Of a stretch of DNA of 64,000 nucleotides, positions 17,191-25,811 are shown one piece after another. A program made the translations under genes and the position numbers. Origin of the DNA: Nocardia brasiliensis NBRC 14402 (lineage in GTDB: Bacteria > Actinomycetota > Actinomycetes > Mycobacteriales > Mycobacteriaceae); assembly GCF_000308475.2 (NCBI RefSeq), contig NZ_BAFT02000079.1, positions 1-64,000 on the forward strand, written 5' to 3'. The notes beneath the pieces are model-generated. The model saw only the letters and a list, made by a program, of their open reading frames with translations, ran no database searches and had not been told where the DNA came from. The first letter of the stretch is position 1, and the number at the start of each line of letters is the position of its first letter.

Positions 17191-17844
17191 ATGCGAACCG
17201 AGAAGCGATTCAACCGATATTTGATCGGCATTTCCCTTGTCGCCGTGGGAATTACCGCGACGGCGCTGCCCGCGGGTGTGGCGTCGGCGACGCCGCCGAA
17301 TATCCCGGGCAAGGCCGCGGCGCAGTCGATGCTCGACGGGATCGCCGTCGCGCCGGAGGGGGCGATGACCGGGTACTCGCGGGAGAAGTTTCCGCACTGG
17401 ATCACCGTCTCCGGCCAATGTTCGACCAGGGAAACGGTTTTGATGCGTGACGGTACCGGCGTGCGGGTCGGCGCGGACTGCTATCCGACCGCCGGCTCCT
17501 GGTATTCGCCCTACGACAGTGTGACCGTGACCGATCCCGGCGCGGTGGATATCGACCACGTGGTGCCGCTGGCCGAAGCATGGCGCTCGGGTGCTTCCGG
17601 GTGGACCACGCAGCGGCGCCAGGATTTCGCCAATGACCTGAATCACCCACAGCTCATTGCCGTATCGGCGTCATCGAACAGATCCAAAGGCGATCAGGAT
17701 CCGTCCCAGTGGCTACCGCCCACCACGGGTTATCGCTGCACCTATGCGAAGATATGGATCGCCTCGAAGTCGGCCTGGCAGCTTTCCGCGCAGCAGGCGG
17801 AAAAGAACGCTCTGCAACAACTCCTGAACGGATGTGCTTCATGA
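17191..17844 (+). CDS. Secreted HNH-family nuclease (DUF1524-like)
   Basis: Encodes 217 residues with a signal peptide (about 1-33, ending GVASA). The catalytic domain (about 115-180) carries Asp122-His123 (DIDHVVPLAEAW), then FANDLNHPQLIAVSASSNRSKGDQDPSQWLPP with the conserved Asn163, Lys166 and Asp168 of the DUF1524/HNH group. Proteins of this build are exported DNases, probably for nucleic-acid scavenging. Cys77 and Cys97 may form a disulfide. The ATG at 17191 has only a weak ribosome site. The last 4 bases overlap the next small gene. Confidence 0.8.
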   Translation: MRTEKRFNRYLIGISLVAVGITATALPAGVASATPPNIPGKAAAQSMLDGIAVAPEGAMTGYSREKFPHWITVSGQCSTRETVLMRDGTGVRVGADCYPTAGSWYSPYDSVTVTDPGAVDIDHVVPLAEAWRSGASGWTTQRRQDFANDLNHPQLIAVSASSNRSKGDQDPSQWLPPTTGYRCTYAKIWIASKSAWQLSAQQAEKNALQQLLNGCAS

Positions 17845-18095
17845 GCAACGAAATGACGACAACCCTGACCGCGGCCCCCGGCGGCATCATGACCGACGAG
17901 GTCGGCGTCATCACCGGCGAGGTCGAGATCCGCTCCACCGTCACCGATGCCGGCCAGGCCTGCGCGCAGACCCGCTACGCGGGCGCCGACGAGTGGTACA
18001 CCATCACCGAAGCCGCCGAACATCTCGGCTCGCCCACCGAACTCCCGATCTACCACACCAAACTGGTGGCGAAGTACCTCGGCCCTGAACAGTAG
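17841..18095 (+). CDS. 84-residue protein of unknown function, coupled to the HNH nuclease
   Basis: The ATG overlaps the nuclease stop (ATGA), so translation is probably coupled. The product is acidic, with no signal peptide and no membrane segment. It has a beta-rich first half (EVGVITGEVEIRSTVTDAG) and an ITEAAEHLGSPTELPIY segment that might form a short helix-turn-helix-like pair. I recognise no family. Coupling to an exported nuclease raises the idea of an inhibitor or chaperone, but nothing in the sequence proves it. Confidence 0.55.
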   Translation: MSNEMTTTLTAAPGGIMTDEVGVITGEVEIRSTVTDAGQACAQTRYAGADEWYTITEAAEHLGSPTELPIYHTKLVAKYLGPEQ

Positions 18096-18211
18096 GATCG
18101 CCGAGTACTGGTGGCTGGCGGAAAGTTCGGCTTCTCACCTGCATGAATAGCAATGATTCGAGCATTTACTAGAAGAGTCTTGACTCGTTGAGTGAATGTT
18201 GAGACGCTGGT

Positions 18212-18994
18212 GTGGTGTGGACTAGAGATGCTGTTCGGCCGACGGTGCGGGGCGGGTTCCCGGAGCTGGCCGGTGTCATCGAGCGGCGATTGCTGGTGAA
18301 CTACCGGGTCGACCCGGATGTGGTGGCGAAGGTGCTGCCCGCGCCCTTGCGCCCGCAGCGGGTCGGGGAGTGGGCGGTCGCCGGGATCTGTTTGATCCGG
18401 CTCGGGCACCTGCGGCCGAGTGGTCTGCCGCACTGGGTCGGCGTGCGCAGCGAGAACGCGGCGCATCGCGTCGCGGTCGAATGGGACGGTCCGCGCGGAC
18501 ACGGGGCGGGCGTCTACATCCCACGCCGTGACACCGGCTCGGTGCTCAACGTGCTGGTCGGCGGCCGGCTCTTCCCGGGCGACCACGAGCATGCGCGGTT
18601 CCGGGTGCGCGAGACCGCCGACGATTTGCAGGTGGCCTTCGCGAGCCGGGACTCGGCCACGAAAGTGCGCGTGGACGTCCGGCGGGCGACACAGTGGCCG
18701 GGCAGCGAGCTGTTCGCCGATCTGGCGCAGGCCTCGGAGTTCTTCCGCCGCGGCTCGGCCGGGTACTCCGCGACCCGCGGCGGAGCCGAGCTGGCCGGAC
18801 TCGAATTGCGCACGGACGCATGGCAGGTCGAGCCGGTCGAGGTCGCCGCGGTGCACTCCACGTTCTTCGACGACGCGGACGTGTTCCCGCCCGGCAGCGC
18901 GCACCTCGACGGCGCCTTGCTCATGCGCGACGTGCCGGTCACCTGGCACCCCCTCGCACCACTGCCCCTCGCCCCGCGAGGGCGGAACCGGTAG
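18212..18994 (+). CDS. DUF2071/acetoacetate-decarboxylase-like protein
   Basis: Encodes 260 residues. The order of blocks, RRLLVNYRVDPDVVAKVLPAPLRP, then GEWAVAGICLIRLGHLRP, GVRSENAAHRVAVEW and GVYIPRRDTGS, fits the DUF2071 (YqjF-like) proteins, which share the acetoacetate decarboxylase fold. No active-site lysine typical of the decarboxylase is evident. The GTG at 18212 has a weak ribosome site. It stands alone; the 116 bases upstream are AT-richer than the average here. Confidence 0.6.
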   Translation: MVWTRDAVRPTVRGGFPELAGVIERRLLVNYRVDPDVVAKVLPAPLRPQRVGEWAVAGICLIRLGHLRPSGLPHWVGVRSENAAHRVAVEWDGPRGHGAGVYIPRRDTGSVLNVLVGGRLFPGDHEHARFRVRETADDLQVAFASRDSATKVRVDVRRATQWPGSELFADLAQASEFFRRGSAGYSATRGGAELAGLELRTDAWQVEPVEVAAVHSTFFDDADVFPPGSAHLDGALLMRDVPVTWHPLAPLPLAPRGRNR

Positions 18995-19066
18995 CACGCC
19001 GGAGTTTGTCGGACCCCCGTGTCACGCTGGGGAAGTACCAGCGCTCGACGGCCGGAGGGGAACGAT

Positions 19067-19243
19067 ATGGCCGATACCGACGACCGTGCCACGGTCCGAC
19101 TCGTCACACACTGCCGCCGCTGCCACGGCTGGCTCGTCTCGGCCGATTCGGTAGCCCAGGGCATCGGGCCGACCTGCGCCGTTCGCGAACGTGCCGAACA
19201 ACGCGCGAACCGAGAACTGACCCTGTTCGACATCGCGGCCTGA
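19067..19243 (+). CDS. Small Cys-rich DUF6011-like protein
   Basis: Encodes 58 residues with CRRCHGWLVSADSVAQGIGPTC, a pattern of two close cysteines and a third after GIGP that suggests metal binding, as in DUF6011 proteins often linked to phages or mobile elements. GGAGGGGAA lies before the ATG at 19067. No phage gene is nearby. Confidence 0.65.
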   Translation: MADTDDRATVRLVTHCRRCHGWLVSADSVAQGIGPTCAVRERAEQRANRELTLFDIAA

Positions 19244-19297
19244 CCGGGGCGACAGGTATCGGCGCAGTCGGCCCCGGCCAGGGAGCAGCCGCCGCCG

Positions 19298-19936
19298 TTA
19301 CGCCTCTGCGCCGGCGAGCAGGGCTTTCTTGGCTTCCGCGACGCACTCCGCCCAGGGGCGGTCGAGTTCGATGACGCCCTTGTCGCTCATGAACGCACTG
19401 GACACGACGACGTCCGGGGTGAGGGTGGCGAGCAGGTCGAGGGTGGTGAGCAGGGTGTCGCGGTCGCTGTGGCCCTCGATGTAGCCGGCCCACCAGGTGC
19501 CGTTCTCACCGAGGATCAGGGTGTCACCGGTGAAGAGATGGCGTTTGCCGTCGATGGTCGCGAGATAGCAGGCGCTGCCCGCGGTGTGGCCGGGCGTCGG
19601 GATCACCTCGAGTCCGGCGATCGCGGTGTGCCGGGTGTCGAACGGGTCGTCGACGGTGGTGGCGGTGACCTCGCCCGCGTCCGCGCGGTGGATGTGCAAC
19701 TGCGCGCCGAAGCGTTCGCGGACGAGCGCGAGCGACGAGGCGATCTCGTCGCGGTGGCTGAGGTAGTGCTGGGCGACGCCGCCGAGTTCGGCGATCTTGT
19801 CGAATTCCTCGGTGCGCGTGGTGTTGTAGAACAGCACGTTCCTCTCGGGTGTGGTCCAGAGGTAGGCGTGCGTGTTCAACCCGGGGAAGGGGCTCAGGGT
19901 CTCGGTCTCCCACAGGTTCGCGGTGATCTGGTGCAT
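19298..19936 (-). CDS. MBL-fold metallo-hydrolase-like protein
   Basis: Encodes 212 residues. The start at 19936 (MHQITANLWE) follows AAGGAACAG. The fold is shown by the late motifs PTPGHTAGSACYL (His117) and LFTGDTL (Asp138). The first metal motif HxHxDH is reduced to LSHRDEI (His61, Asp63), a variant found in MBL proteins that bind one metal or use another ligand set. The function is unknown; a thiolesterase or lactonase-type hydrolase is possible. It lies downstream of the large ATPase gene on the same strand, 106 bases away. Confidence 0.7.
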   Translation of the reverse strand: MHQITANLWETETLSPFPGLNTHAYLWTTPERNVLFYNTTRTEEFDKIAELGGVAQHYLSHRDEIASSLALVRERFGAQLHIHRADAGEVTATTVDDPFDTRHTAIAGLEVIPTPGHTAGSACYLATIDGKRHLFTGDTLILGENGTWWAGYIEGHSDRDTLLTTLDLLATLTPDVVVSSAFMSDKGVIELDRPWAECVAEAKKALLAGAEA

Positions 19937-19974
19937 TGTCTGTTCCTTCCGTGCGTGGTCTGTCACCCGGAAGG

Positions 19975-19993
19975 CGCGAGATCCGATCTCGCG
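19975..19993. promoter_or_regulatory. Palindrome CGCGAGATC-C-GATCTCGCG
   Basis: A perfect 9-base inverted repeat with a single central base, 39 bases upstream of the MBL-fold gene start and 50 bases downstream of the ATPase stop. The odd, short centre favours a protein-binding site over an RNA hairpin, but a terminator cannot be excluded. A 15-base direct repeat GATCGCGGCGCGGCG follows at 20000-20014 and 20020-20034. Confidence 0.35.
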
Positions 19994-20042
19994 GCGCTAG
20001 ATCGCGGCGCGGCGGGGTGGATCGCGGCGCGGCGACGCGAAT

Positions 20043-23000
20043 TCACAGCCGCCAGCTGATGTCACGCTGCGGTTGGTACCGGCAGACGAGTCCGAGCGAG
20101 ACGGTCGCGCGCAGATGTTCGGCCAGTTCCGGATGGATCCGGTCGATCCGGCGCAGGGTGTCGCGTACCCGGGCGGACACGGTTTTGCGCGCCCGCTCGG
20201 CATCGTCGCCGAGGTGGCGGGTGCGTCCGGCCAGGCCCGCGGTGCGGCGCAATTCGTCCAGCAGCGCCGCGCGCTCCCGGTCCAGTTCAGCGGCGCGGTC
20301 GTCGCGACCCAGGGTGACCGCACGGTCGATTTCGGCATCGAGGGTGCTCAGGCGCCGGTGATAGGCGGCCTTCGCCTGGTCGTCGAGTACGGGGTCGGCC
20401 CCGAAGGACTTGGCGGCCCGCACCACCGCGCTGGGGTCGGTGGTGCCGAACAGTTCGAGGCTGGGGATGTCGCTGTCCCGGTGGCCGAGCAGCACGTGCA
20501 GGTCGCGTAGCCCCTTGGCATCGGGCAGGTGCACGGTCCGCTCGGCGAAGCGCAGCGTCCAGACGTCGCCGTCGTGCCGGAACTCGTTGTCCGCGGGCAT
20601 GATCGGCGCGCGCGCAGCGGGTGGTGCGCGGTGCGAGAGCAGGTGTAGCTGCTGTCGTGCCGCGTCGACCCACGGCCGCGCCCGCAACCTGTGCGCCGAA
20701 TCCGCTGCCGCGGTGAGGTATTCGACGGCGGCCGGATAGTCACCCGAGGCCGCGGCGAGGCGGCCCAGCCAGTAGGCGTACGGACCGTAGACCGCGCCGC
20801 CGCCCGCGACCACCGCCCACCAGGCGGCCAGCGGAATCAGCCTGGCGCGCACCGTCTCCCGCAGTTCGGGATCCTCCAGCACGAGGGCGGCGTACGCCTG
20901 GGCGACCAGGATGGACGGATGGAAGTGCCGCGGGTGCAATTCGTACATCGCCTGGATATCGCCGACCAGGCCGCGCACCCGGTCGAGGTCGCGGCGGCGC
21001 GCGGCGGTGATCAGTTCGGGGACCGAAGTGTACGCGACGGCGGTATCGCGATACCGGGCGATGAACGCCTCGGCCTGCACCAGATCACCCGCGAGCAGCG
21101 CCAGCGCCCAGCGTTGTTCGAGCCAGAGCGGGGTCAGATCGACCTCGCCGAGCCGCTCGCCGAGCGCGTACGCCTCGTCGATGGCGTTGCGCGCGTCCGC
21201 GAATCGCCCGGTGAGGGTGGCGAGCGCGCCGGTGCGCGACAGCGCGATGAAACGGAACCGGAGCAGCCGCGCCCGGTCCGCGTGGGCGCCGAAGGCAGCC
21301 AGTTCGGTATGTGCCGCGGGCTCACCGAGTTCGAGCAACGCGGTGAAACGCAATAGCGCGCCCTGCAATTCGAGTTCGTCGCCGTGCTCGCGGCGGCCGA
21401 TGGCGACGAGTTCCCCGGCAAGCGACAAACGCTCCGCCGCGGTACCGGGCCGCCAGATCGCGTCGTGACGCGCGAGCAGAGCCGAGGCCAGCGCGGTGTC
21501 GTCACCGGATTCGCGTGCCGCTCGGACGGTTTCGGCGCTGACGTGCTCGGCCGCGCCGTGCCGCGCCCGTCCCGTGTGCACCCGCACCCGGGTCGCCGCG
21601 GCGCGCACCCGCACCGCCAGCGGGTCGGTGGCCGGGCGTTCGGCGAGCAGCATGCGATACGCCTGATCCATCAGGGCGATCTCGCGCTCGGCCTGATGCT
21701 CCGGATCCGGCATCCCGAGTTCATGCAGCCCCAAGGCGGCCTCGGCGAACAGTTCGGCGGCCGCGCGGGTTCTGGCCGTGGTCAGCAGTGCCTCGTAGGT
21801 GCGTCGCGCCGCGGCGAGTTCGCCGGAACCGCTCTGCGCCGCGGCCAACCCCAATCCGACCGTGCCGCGCAGCTCGGCCTCGTCCGCGGGGAGCAGGGCG
21901 AGGGCACGCCGATAGTGGACGGCGACCTCGCCCGCGGCGAGCCGGCCGCAGGCGTCCGCGGCCGCGTCCAGCAGATAGCGCAGCGTGCGCTGTGGGTCGA
22001 TCGCGTCGGCCGCCAGATAAGCGTGATGGGCGAGATCGCTCGGGGTCGCCCCGGACACCTCCCGGGGCAGCCGTTCGAGCGCGCCGAGTACGGCCGCGTG
22101 CCGCTTCCTGGCCTCGGTGTCGCCGATCCGCGCGATCAGATTCTCCCGCACCAGGTCGTGCACGAACGCGTAACGGTCCGGGCCCGGCGTCGTCAGCAGC
22201 CGGGCGCGCACCGCGAGCGCGGCGAGGTCGAGCACCTCGCCGAGATCGCGACCCGAACCGGCGGCCACCACCTGCGCGGCGAACTCACGGCCGACGAGCG
22301 CGGCCGTGGTCAGGACGTCGAGCGCGGCGGCGGGCAGCGGGATCAGTCGCGCGTCGAGCGTTTCGCGCACGCCGGGGGTGAGCATGTCCAGCGCACTGCC
22401 CGCCTGCCACAGGCGGGCCGCCTGCTCGACCAGGAACGGATTGCCGCCCGAGAGGGTGTGCACCGTGCGGGCGATCTCGTCCGGTGCGCGTGTGCCCGTC
22501 GTCTCGTGCACGAACTCGGCGACGTGCTCGACCGGCAGTCCGGTCAGCTCGATCAGGCGCGCGGCAGTCGTCAACTCGCCGAACACTGCTCGCAGCGGAT
22601 GGCCCGCCACGTCGATATCGTTGTCCCGCGCGGCCGCGACGATGGTGAGTCGCTCGAACCACGAGTGCCGCGCGACGAACGCCAGCACCGTCAGCGATTC
22701 CGGGTCTGCTCGATGCAGGTCGTCGATCACCACGATCACCGGGCGCAGCGCACAGGCGGTAACGAGGGCTTCGGTCACCGCGTCGGCGATCCGGAACAGC
22801 GCGCCCTGCGGCGCTTTCGGCAGTTCCGCGTCACCGATCAAGAAGGACAACGCATTACCCGCGGCGGCGTCCACCGCGGCCCACTGCTCGGGTGTCGCGG
22901 CGCGGCGCAAACCGCGCAGCACCTGTACCCACGGCCAGAAGCCGGGAGTGCCGTCGCCGCTCCAGGCCGTCGCGGTCAGCACGAGCGCGTCGCGCGCGTC

Positions 23001-23156
23001 CAGGCCGCCGACGACCTCGCTGAGCAACGCGGTCTTGCCGATGCCCGCCTCGCCGGTCACCAGGACCAACCCGCCATGACTGGCGGTGGTGCGCCGCAAC
23101 TCCTCGCGCAGCAGTGCCGCGTGATGGTCCCGGCCGATCAGCCGCGCTGCCGGCAC
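20043..23156 (-). CDS. Large STAND-like/AAA signalling ATPase with TPR region and no DNA-binding domain
   Basis: Encodes 1037 residues. An N-terminal P-loop ATPase resembles that of MalT/LuxR-family regulators and adenylate cyclases: Walker A TGEAGIGKTALL (35-46) and Walker B VIVVIDDLHRAD. A long all-helical stretch (about 380-860) looks like degenerate TPRs. The C-terminus has no LuxR HTH. It has a beta-rich module (DVWTLRFAERTVHLPDAKG) and then a helical tail (AYHRRLSTLDAEIDRAVTLG...RIHPELAEHLRATVS), an arrangement I have seen in other actinobacterial ATPases. It may act through protein contacts. It is preceded by a SnoaL-like gene 18 bases upstream. Confidence 0.7.
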   Translation of the reverse strand: MPAARLIGRDHHAALLREELRRTTASHGGLVLVTGEAGIGKTALLSEVVGGLDARDALVLTATAWSGDGTPGFWPWVQVLRGLRRAATPEQWAAVDAAAGNALSFLIGDAELPKAPQGALFRIADAVTEALVTACALRPVIVVIDDLHRADPESLTVLAFVARHSWFERLTIVAAARDNDIDVAGHPLRAVFGELTTAARLIELTGLPVEHVAEFVHETTGTRAPDEIARTVHTLSGGNPFLVEQAARLWQAGSALDMLTPGVRETLDARLIPLPAAALDVLTTAALVGREFAAQVVAAGSGRDLGEVLDLAALAVRARLLTTPGPDRYAFVHDLVRENLIARIGDTEARKRHAAVLGALERLPREVSGATPSDLAHHAYLAADAIDPQRTLRYLLDAAADACGRLAAGEVAVHYRRALALLPADEAELRGTVGLGLAAAQSGSGELAAARRTYEALLTTARTRAAAELFAEAALGLHELGMPDPEHQAEREIALMDQAYRMLLAERPATDPLAVRVRAAATRVRVHTGRARHGAAEHVSAETVRAARESGDDTALASALLARHDAIWRPGTAAERLSLAGELVAIGRREHGDELELQGALLRFTALLELGEPAAHTELAAFGAHADRARLLRFRFIALSRTGALATLTGRFADARNAIDEAYALGERLGEVDLTPLWLEQRWALALLAGDLVQAEAFIARYRDTAVAYTSVPELITAARRRDLDRVRGLVGDIQAMYELHPRHFHPSILVAQAYAALVLEDPELRETVRARLIPLAAWWAVVAGGGAVYGPYAYWLGRLAAASGDYPAAVEYLTAAADSAHRLRARPWVDAARQQLHLLSHRAPPAARAPIMPADNEFRHDGDVWTLRFAERTVHLPDAKGLRDLHVLLGHRDSDIPSLELFGTTDPSAVVRAAKSFGADPVLDDQAKAAYHRRLSTLDAEIDRAVTLGRDDRAAELDRERAALLDELRRTAGLAGRTRHLGDDAERARKTVSARVRDTLRRIDRIHPELAEHLRATVSLGLVCRYQPQRDISWRL

Positions 23157-23174
23157 GCCTGCCTCCTTCCGGTG

Positions 23175-23657
23175 CTATTGCGGAGCCGGTGCCGCCCACA
23201 TGTTCGTCAGGAGCTGGAAACTCGGGGTGTCGACGAGCGACTGCATGGATTCGTAGATGCGCTGATAGCCGGTCGAGGCGATCCGCCACTTACCGTCGTC
23301 GTCGCGCCGATAGGTATCGGTGTAATAGCCCGCGCCGCGAATTTTCAAGCCGTATTTGGTTTCCAGCACCGTGTCCTCGAAAGCCCAAGAGCCGACGGCG
23401 GTTTCCCCGTCGACGGTGATCTCCGGGTGATTCGCGATATGGACCGTGACGACGGTGGGACCGAGGTTTTCGCGCATGAACTCCGTGACCGCGGCGCGGC
23501 CGTCCAGGACGAGTGGTTCACCGAGCGCGTGCGTGCCGTAGCGCCCGGCCACATCGACGGTGAGGGTGTCGGCGAACTCGTCCCACAGTTTGAGATCGAG
23601 GGTCCGGAAATACCGATACTTGAGCTGCCGGACGGCTTCTATGGCGTCGAGATCCAT
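23175..23657 (-). CDS. SnoaL-like (NTF2 fold) protein
   Basis: Encodes 160 residues with the SnoaL-like pattern AIEAVRQLKYRYFRTLDLKLWDEFADTLTVD, a central TVVTVHIANHPEITVDG strand and the closing GYYTDTYRRDDDGKWRIASTGYQRIYE. This group includes polyketide cyclases, dehydratases and isomerases, but many members are uncharacterised. It is cotranscribed with the ATPase gene and divergent from the small gene at 23809. Confidence 0.75.
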   Translation of the reverse strand: MDLDAIEAVRQLKYRYFRTLDLKLWDEFADTLTVDVAGRYGTHALGEPLVLDGRAAVTEFMRENLGPTVVTVHIANHPEITVDGETAVGSWAFEDTVLETKYGLKIRGAGYYTDTYRRDDDGKWRIASTGYQRIYESMQSLVDTPSFQLLTNMWAAPAPQ

Positions 23658-23808
23658 GGCATCAGCGTGGCACGGGCGTGCGTCGCAGACAACAACCGGC
23701 GACGGGTGTCCGCCGCGGCCCGCTGGGTACTCAGTGTGATGAGGCCCGCGCGTATCAGGCGTATGCGCTCACCGTGCCGAATACCGCACCACCACACAGG
23801 AGTCCGCC

Positions 23809-24066
23809 GTGCACAGTCCGGTCACCTCGGTCCGCCCCACTGATCTCGCCCTCGACCAGGCAGTCGCCCTGCATGCCGCCGCCGTCCGGCTGGAGGACGA
23901 ATTCGACGGTCTCGTCGCCGACGAAGCCATCGAACAGTCCCTGCGTTCGGCCTACGAGCACGTCGCCGAACACGCGACGATCGACAATTTCCTGCCGCTG
24001 CTCGCCGAACGCTATACGCGAGAATGGTTGTACGCCTTGGTCGGTCAGCACAGCGACCGCACCTAG
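23809..24066 (+). CDS. Small three-helix protein
   Basis: Encodes 85 residues. GTG start with AGGAG 8 bases upstream. Three predicted helices (DQAVALHAAAVRLEDEFDGL, AIEQSLRSAYEHVAEHA and NFLPLLAERYTREWLYAL) resemble the N-terminal three-helix dimerisation module attached to some actinobacterial arsenate-reductase-like phosphatases, here standing alone. The stop overlaps that of the convergent regulator gene. Confidence 0.6.
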   Translation: MHSPVTSVRPTDLALDQAVALHAAAVRLEDEFDGLVADEAIEQSLRSAYEHVAEHATIDNFLPLLAERYTREWLYALVGQHSDRT

Positions 24067-24515
24067 CGCAACACCTCGGCGATGTCGGCGGCGGCGGTCA
24101 TCAGGACCAGGACCGGGACCACCTTCGAGGCGGGGATGCGATAGGTGCCGCGACGGCTTTGCTCGATGATCTTCGCCGACGACAACGCGCGCATGTGGTG
24201 GTACAGCTGGCCGGTGGAGGTGAGGCCCAGGGCCTCGGCCAGCTCGGCGCCGGTGCGCGGCCTTTCGAGCAGTTCCTGGATCAGCGCGTGGCGCACCGGG
24301 TGTCCGAGCGCGGCAAGCACTTCCACGCGCGCTGCGGCGGGTAGCCCGAGCACCGCGGCCGCGCTGTAGCGGATGGTCCAGTCGATCTCACCGTCGAAAT
24401 CGACCGTGCCGCGGTAGTCGATGAAACCGCGCGCCGGGTCGTCGATGCCGCGCTGCCCTTCCAGCGCTTCGATCCGCGCCTCCAGTTCGGCGAGTTTGCC
24501 CTTGACATCCGTCAT
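24063..24515 (-). CDS. ArsR-like winged-helix regulator
   Basis: Encodes 150 residues. A short coiled coil (about 5-22, GKLAELEARIEALEGQ) comes first, then a winged HTH (about 62-130) with VLAALGHPVRHALIQELLE, AELAEALGLTSTGQLYHHMRAL and RRGTYRIPASKV, as in ArsR-family or YdfH-like repressors. No metal-binding cysteine is seen. The start at 24515 lies 5 bases after the stop of the beta-lactamase-like gene, so they form an operon. It may regulate that operon. Confidence 0.75.
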   Translation of the reverse strand: MTDVKGKLAELEARIEALEGQRGIDDPARGFIDYRGTVDFDGEIDWTIRYSAAAVLGLPAAARVEVLAALGHPVRHALIQELLERPRTGAELAEALGLTSTGQLYHHMRALSSAKIIEQSRRGTYRIPASKVVPVLVLMTAAADIAEVLR

Positions 24516-24520
24516 ACGGA

Positions 24521-25519
24521 TCACGGTAACCGGCGCAGCATCTCCGGCTCGGTCATGGCACGGAGCAGCAGTTCTTGATGACAAAAGCTTTTCAGCGCAG
24601 CCGACCACGTGGACTCGGGCATGCGGCGGTTGAGCAGCACCGCGGTCGCGACCGTACCGTCGGCGCGGCGCAGCGATATCGCCTCGGTCAGGATGCCCGC
24701 GAGCGCACCGCCCTTGAAGCCGAGCCCGACGAACCCGGCCGGCGGTGGCTGCCATTCCAGGTGCGCGCGGGCGATATCGGCGCCGGGCCCGAAACTTCCG
24801 GTGGCGAACGAGCGATACAGCGAGGTGAGCTGGCGTGCCGATCCGGTCCAGGTGGTTTCCGCCCACGCCACTTGATCGCTGTAGGACGGCGGTGATTTCG
24901 ACAGTATCGCCGCGCGATACGCTGGATCGGCCGCATAACGTCGAGCCGCGGCCCACTCGTCGGCGACGTCCGGTTCGGCCAGCCGGAGCATGCTGCCCAG
25001 TGGCGAGAACAGCATGTAGTCGTGCCAACCCCCGGCCGCGGCGGCCTCGATCAGCGCGTTGTCGCCGAGACGGTCCCGCAGATAGTCGGGCGCGGCATTG
25101 TCGCTCTCCTGAATCATCGCGCTCACCAGCTGATCGAGGGTGACCGTGTCGCCGGGCAGTCGTTTGCGCGCCTGTTCATGCGCTCCGCCGTCTGCTGTCG
25201 GCAGATACCACCGCTCCCATTCGGCGACCGGGATCTGCTCGTGCGGATCGACCGTGCCCGCCGCGACCGCCCGCGCATAGGCTGCGAGCGGTACCACCTT
25301 CGCCGCCGACGCGAGCGGCTGCTGCACATCGGCCCGCCGTTCGGCGGTATGTCCCAACCCGTCGTCGATGGCGAACGCGATGTTGTCCGGATCCTGCTCG
25401 ATCCGCGCCAACCACCCCTCGACCGTGGATACGTCCGCTTCTTTCGTCGCGGTACTCGAACAGCCCGCAACCAGCGGCAAGACCGCGGCCAGCACGGCCG
25501 CAAGTCTGCGTCGCATCAT
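24521..25519 (-). CDS. Beta-lactamase class-A-like serine hydrolase lipoprotein
   Basis: Encodes 332 residues. A lipoprotein signal ends in LVAGC (Cys20). The penicillin-recognising motifs are present: Ser71-x-x-Lys74 (SAAK), Ser139-Asp140-Asn141 (SDN) and Lys269-Gly-Gly (KGG). The omega-loop glutamate of true class A beta-lactamases is not evident, so a D-alanyl-D-alanine peptidase or esterase role is equally possible. Two adjacent ATGs (25519 and 25516) follow GGAGG. Confidence 0.75.
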   Translation of the reverse strand: MMRRRLAAVLAAVLPLVAGCSSTATKEADVSTVEGWLARIEQDPDNIAFAIDDGLGHTAERRADVQQPLASAAKVVPLAAYARAVAAGTVDPHEQIPVAEWERWYLPTADGGAHEQARKRLPGDTVTLDQLVSAMIQESDNAAPDYLRDRLGDNALIEAAAAGGWHDYMLFSPLGSMLRLAEPDVADEWAAARRYAADPAYRAAILSKSPPSYSDQVAWAETTWTGSARQLTSLYRSFATGSFGPGADIARAHLEWQPPPAGFVGLGFKGGALAGILTEAISLRRADGTVATAVLLNRRMPESTWSAALKSFCHQELLLRAMTEPEMLRRLP

Positions 25520-25525
25520 CGCGCC

Positions 25526-25550
25526 TCCGTAAATCCGTAATTCCGTAATA
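25526..25550. repeat. Three tandem CCGTAA units upstream of the serine hydrolase
   Basis: CCGTAA occurs three times at 8-9 base spacing directly upstream of the ribosome site of the serine hydrolase gene. It may be a regulator-binding array or chance. The remainder of the 292-base gap to the divergent IclR gene is AT-richer than the surroundings, as for a promoter region, with no other feature I can name. Confidence 0.3.
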
Positions 25551-25811
25551 ACGAACTACTGCGATGATAGCCATCCGGCCACGTCGGCGCCATGGGGTCT
25601 CGTTCGCCGCGAACGCCGTGCCGAAAGCCGTTGGCTGGGTTGGCGTATGGGCACGGACGAAAGATCCGTAGTCGTCTCCGTAGTTTTCGGGATTCCACCG
25701 AACGGTCCGCTCGAGGCACTGTGATGGGCGACACAAAGTGGTGTGCCGGAAACGCACATGCCTAATAGATGTACTTCTAAGCTCTAGGCGAGCACGTGGT
25801 GGAGGTGAGCT

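Noticed and set aside
21384..23843. 819-residue plus-strand open frame opposite the large ATPase gene
   Set aside because: It is the mirror of a high-GC coding region: biased Arg/Gly/His composition, no motifs, no ribosome site. The minus-strand frame has clear Walker motifs.
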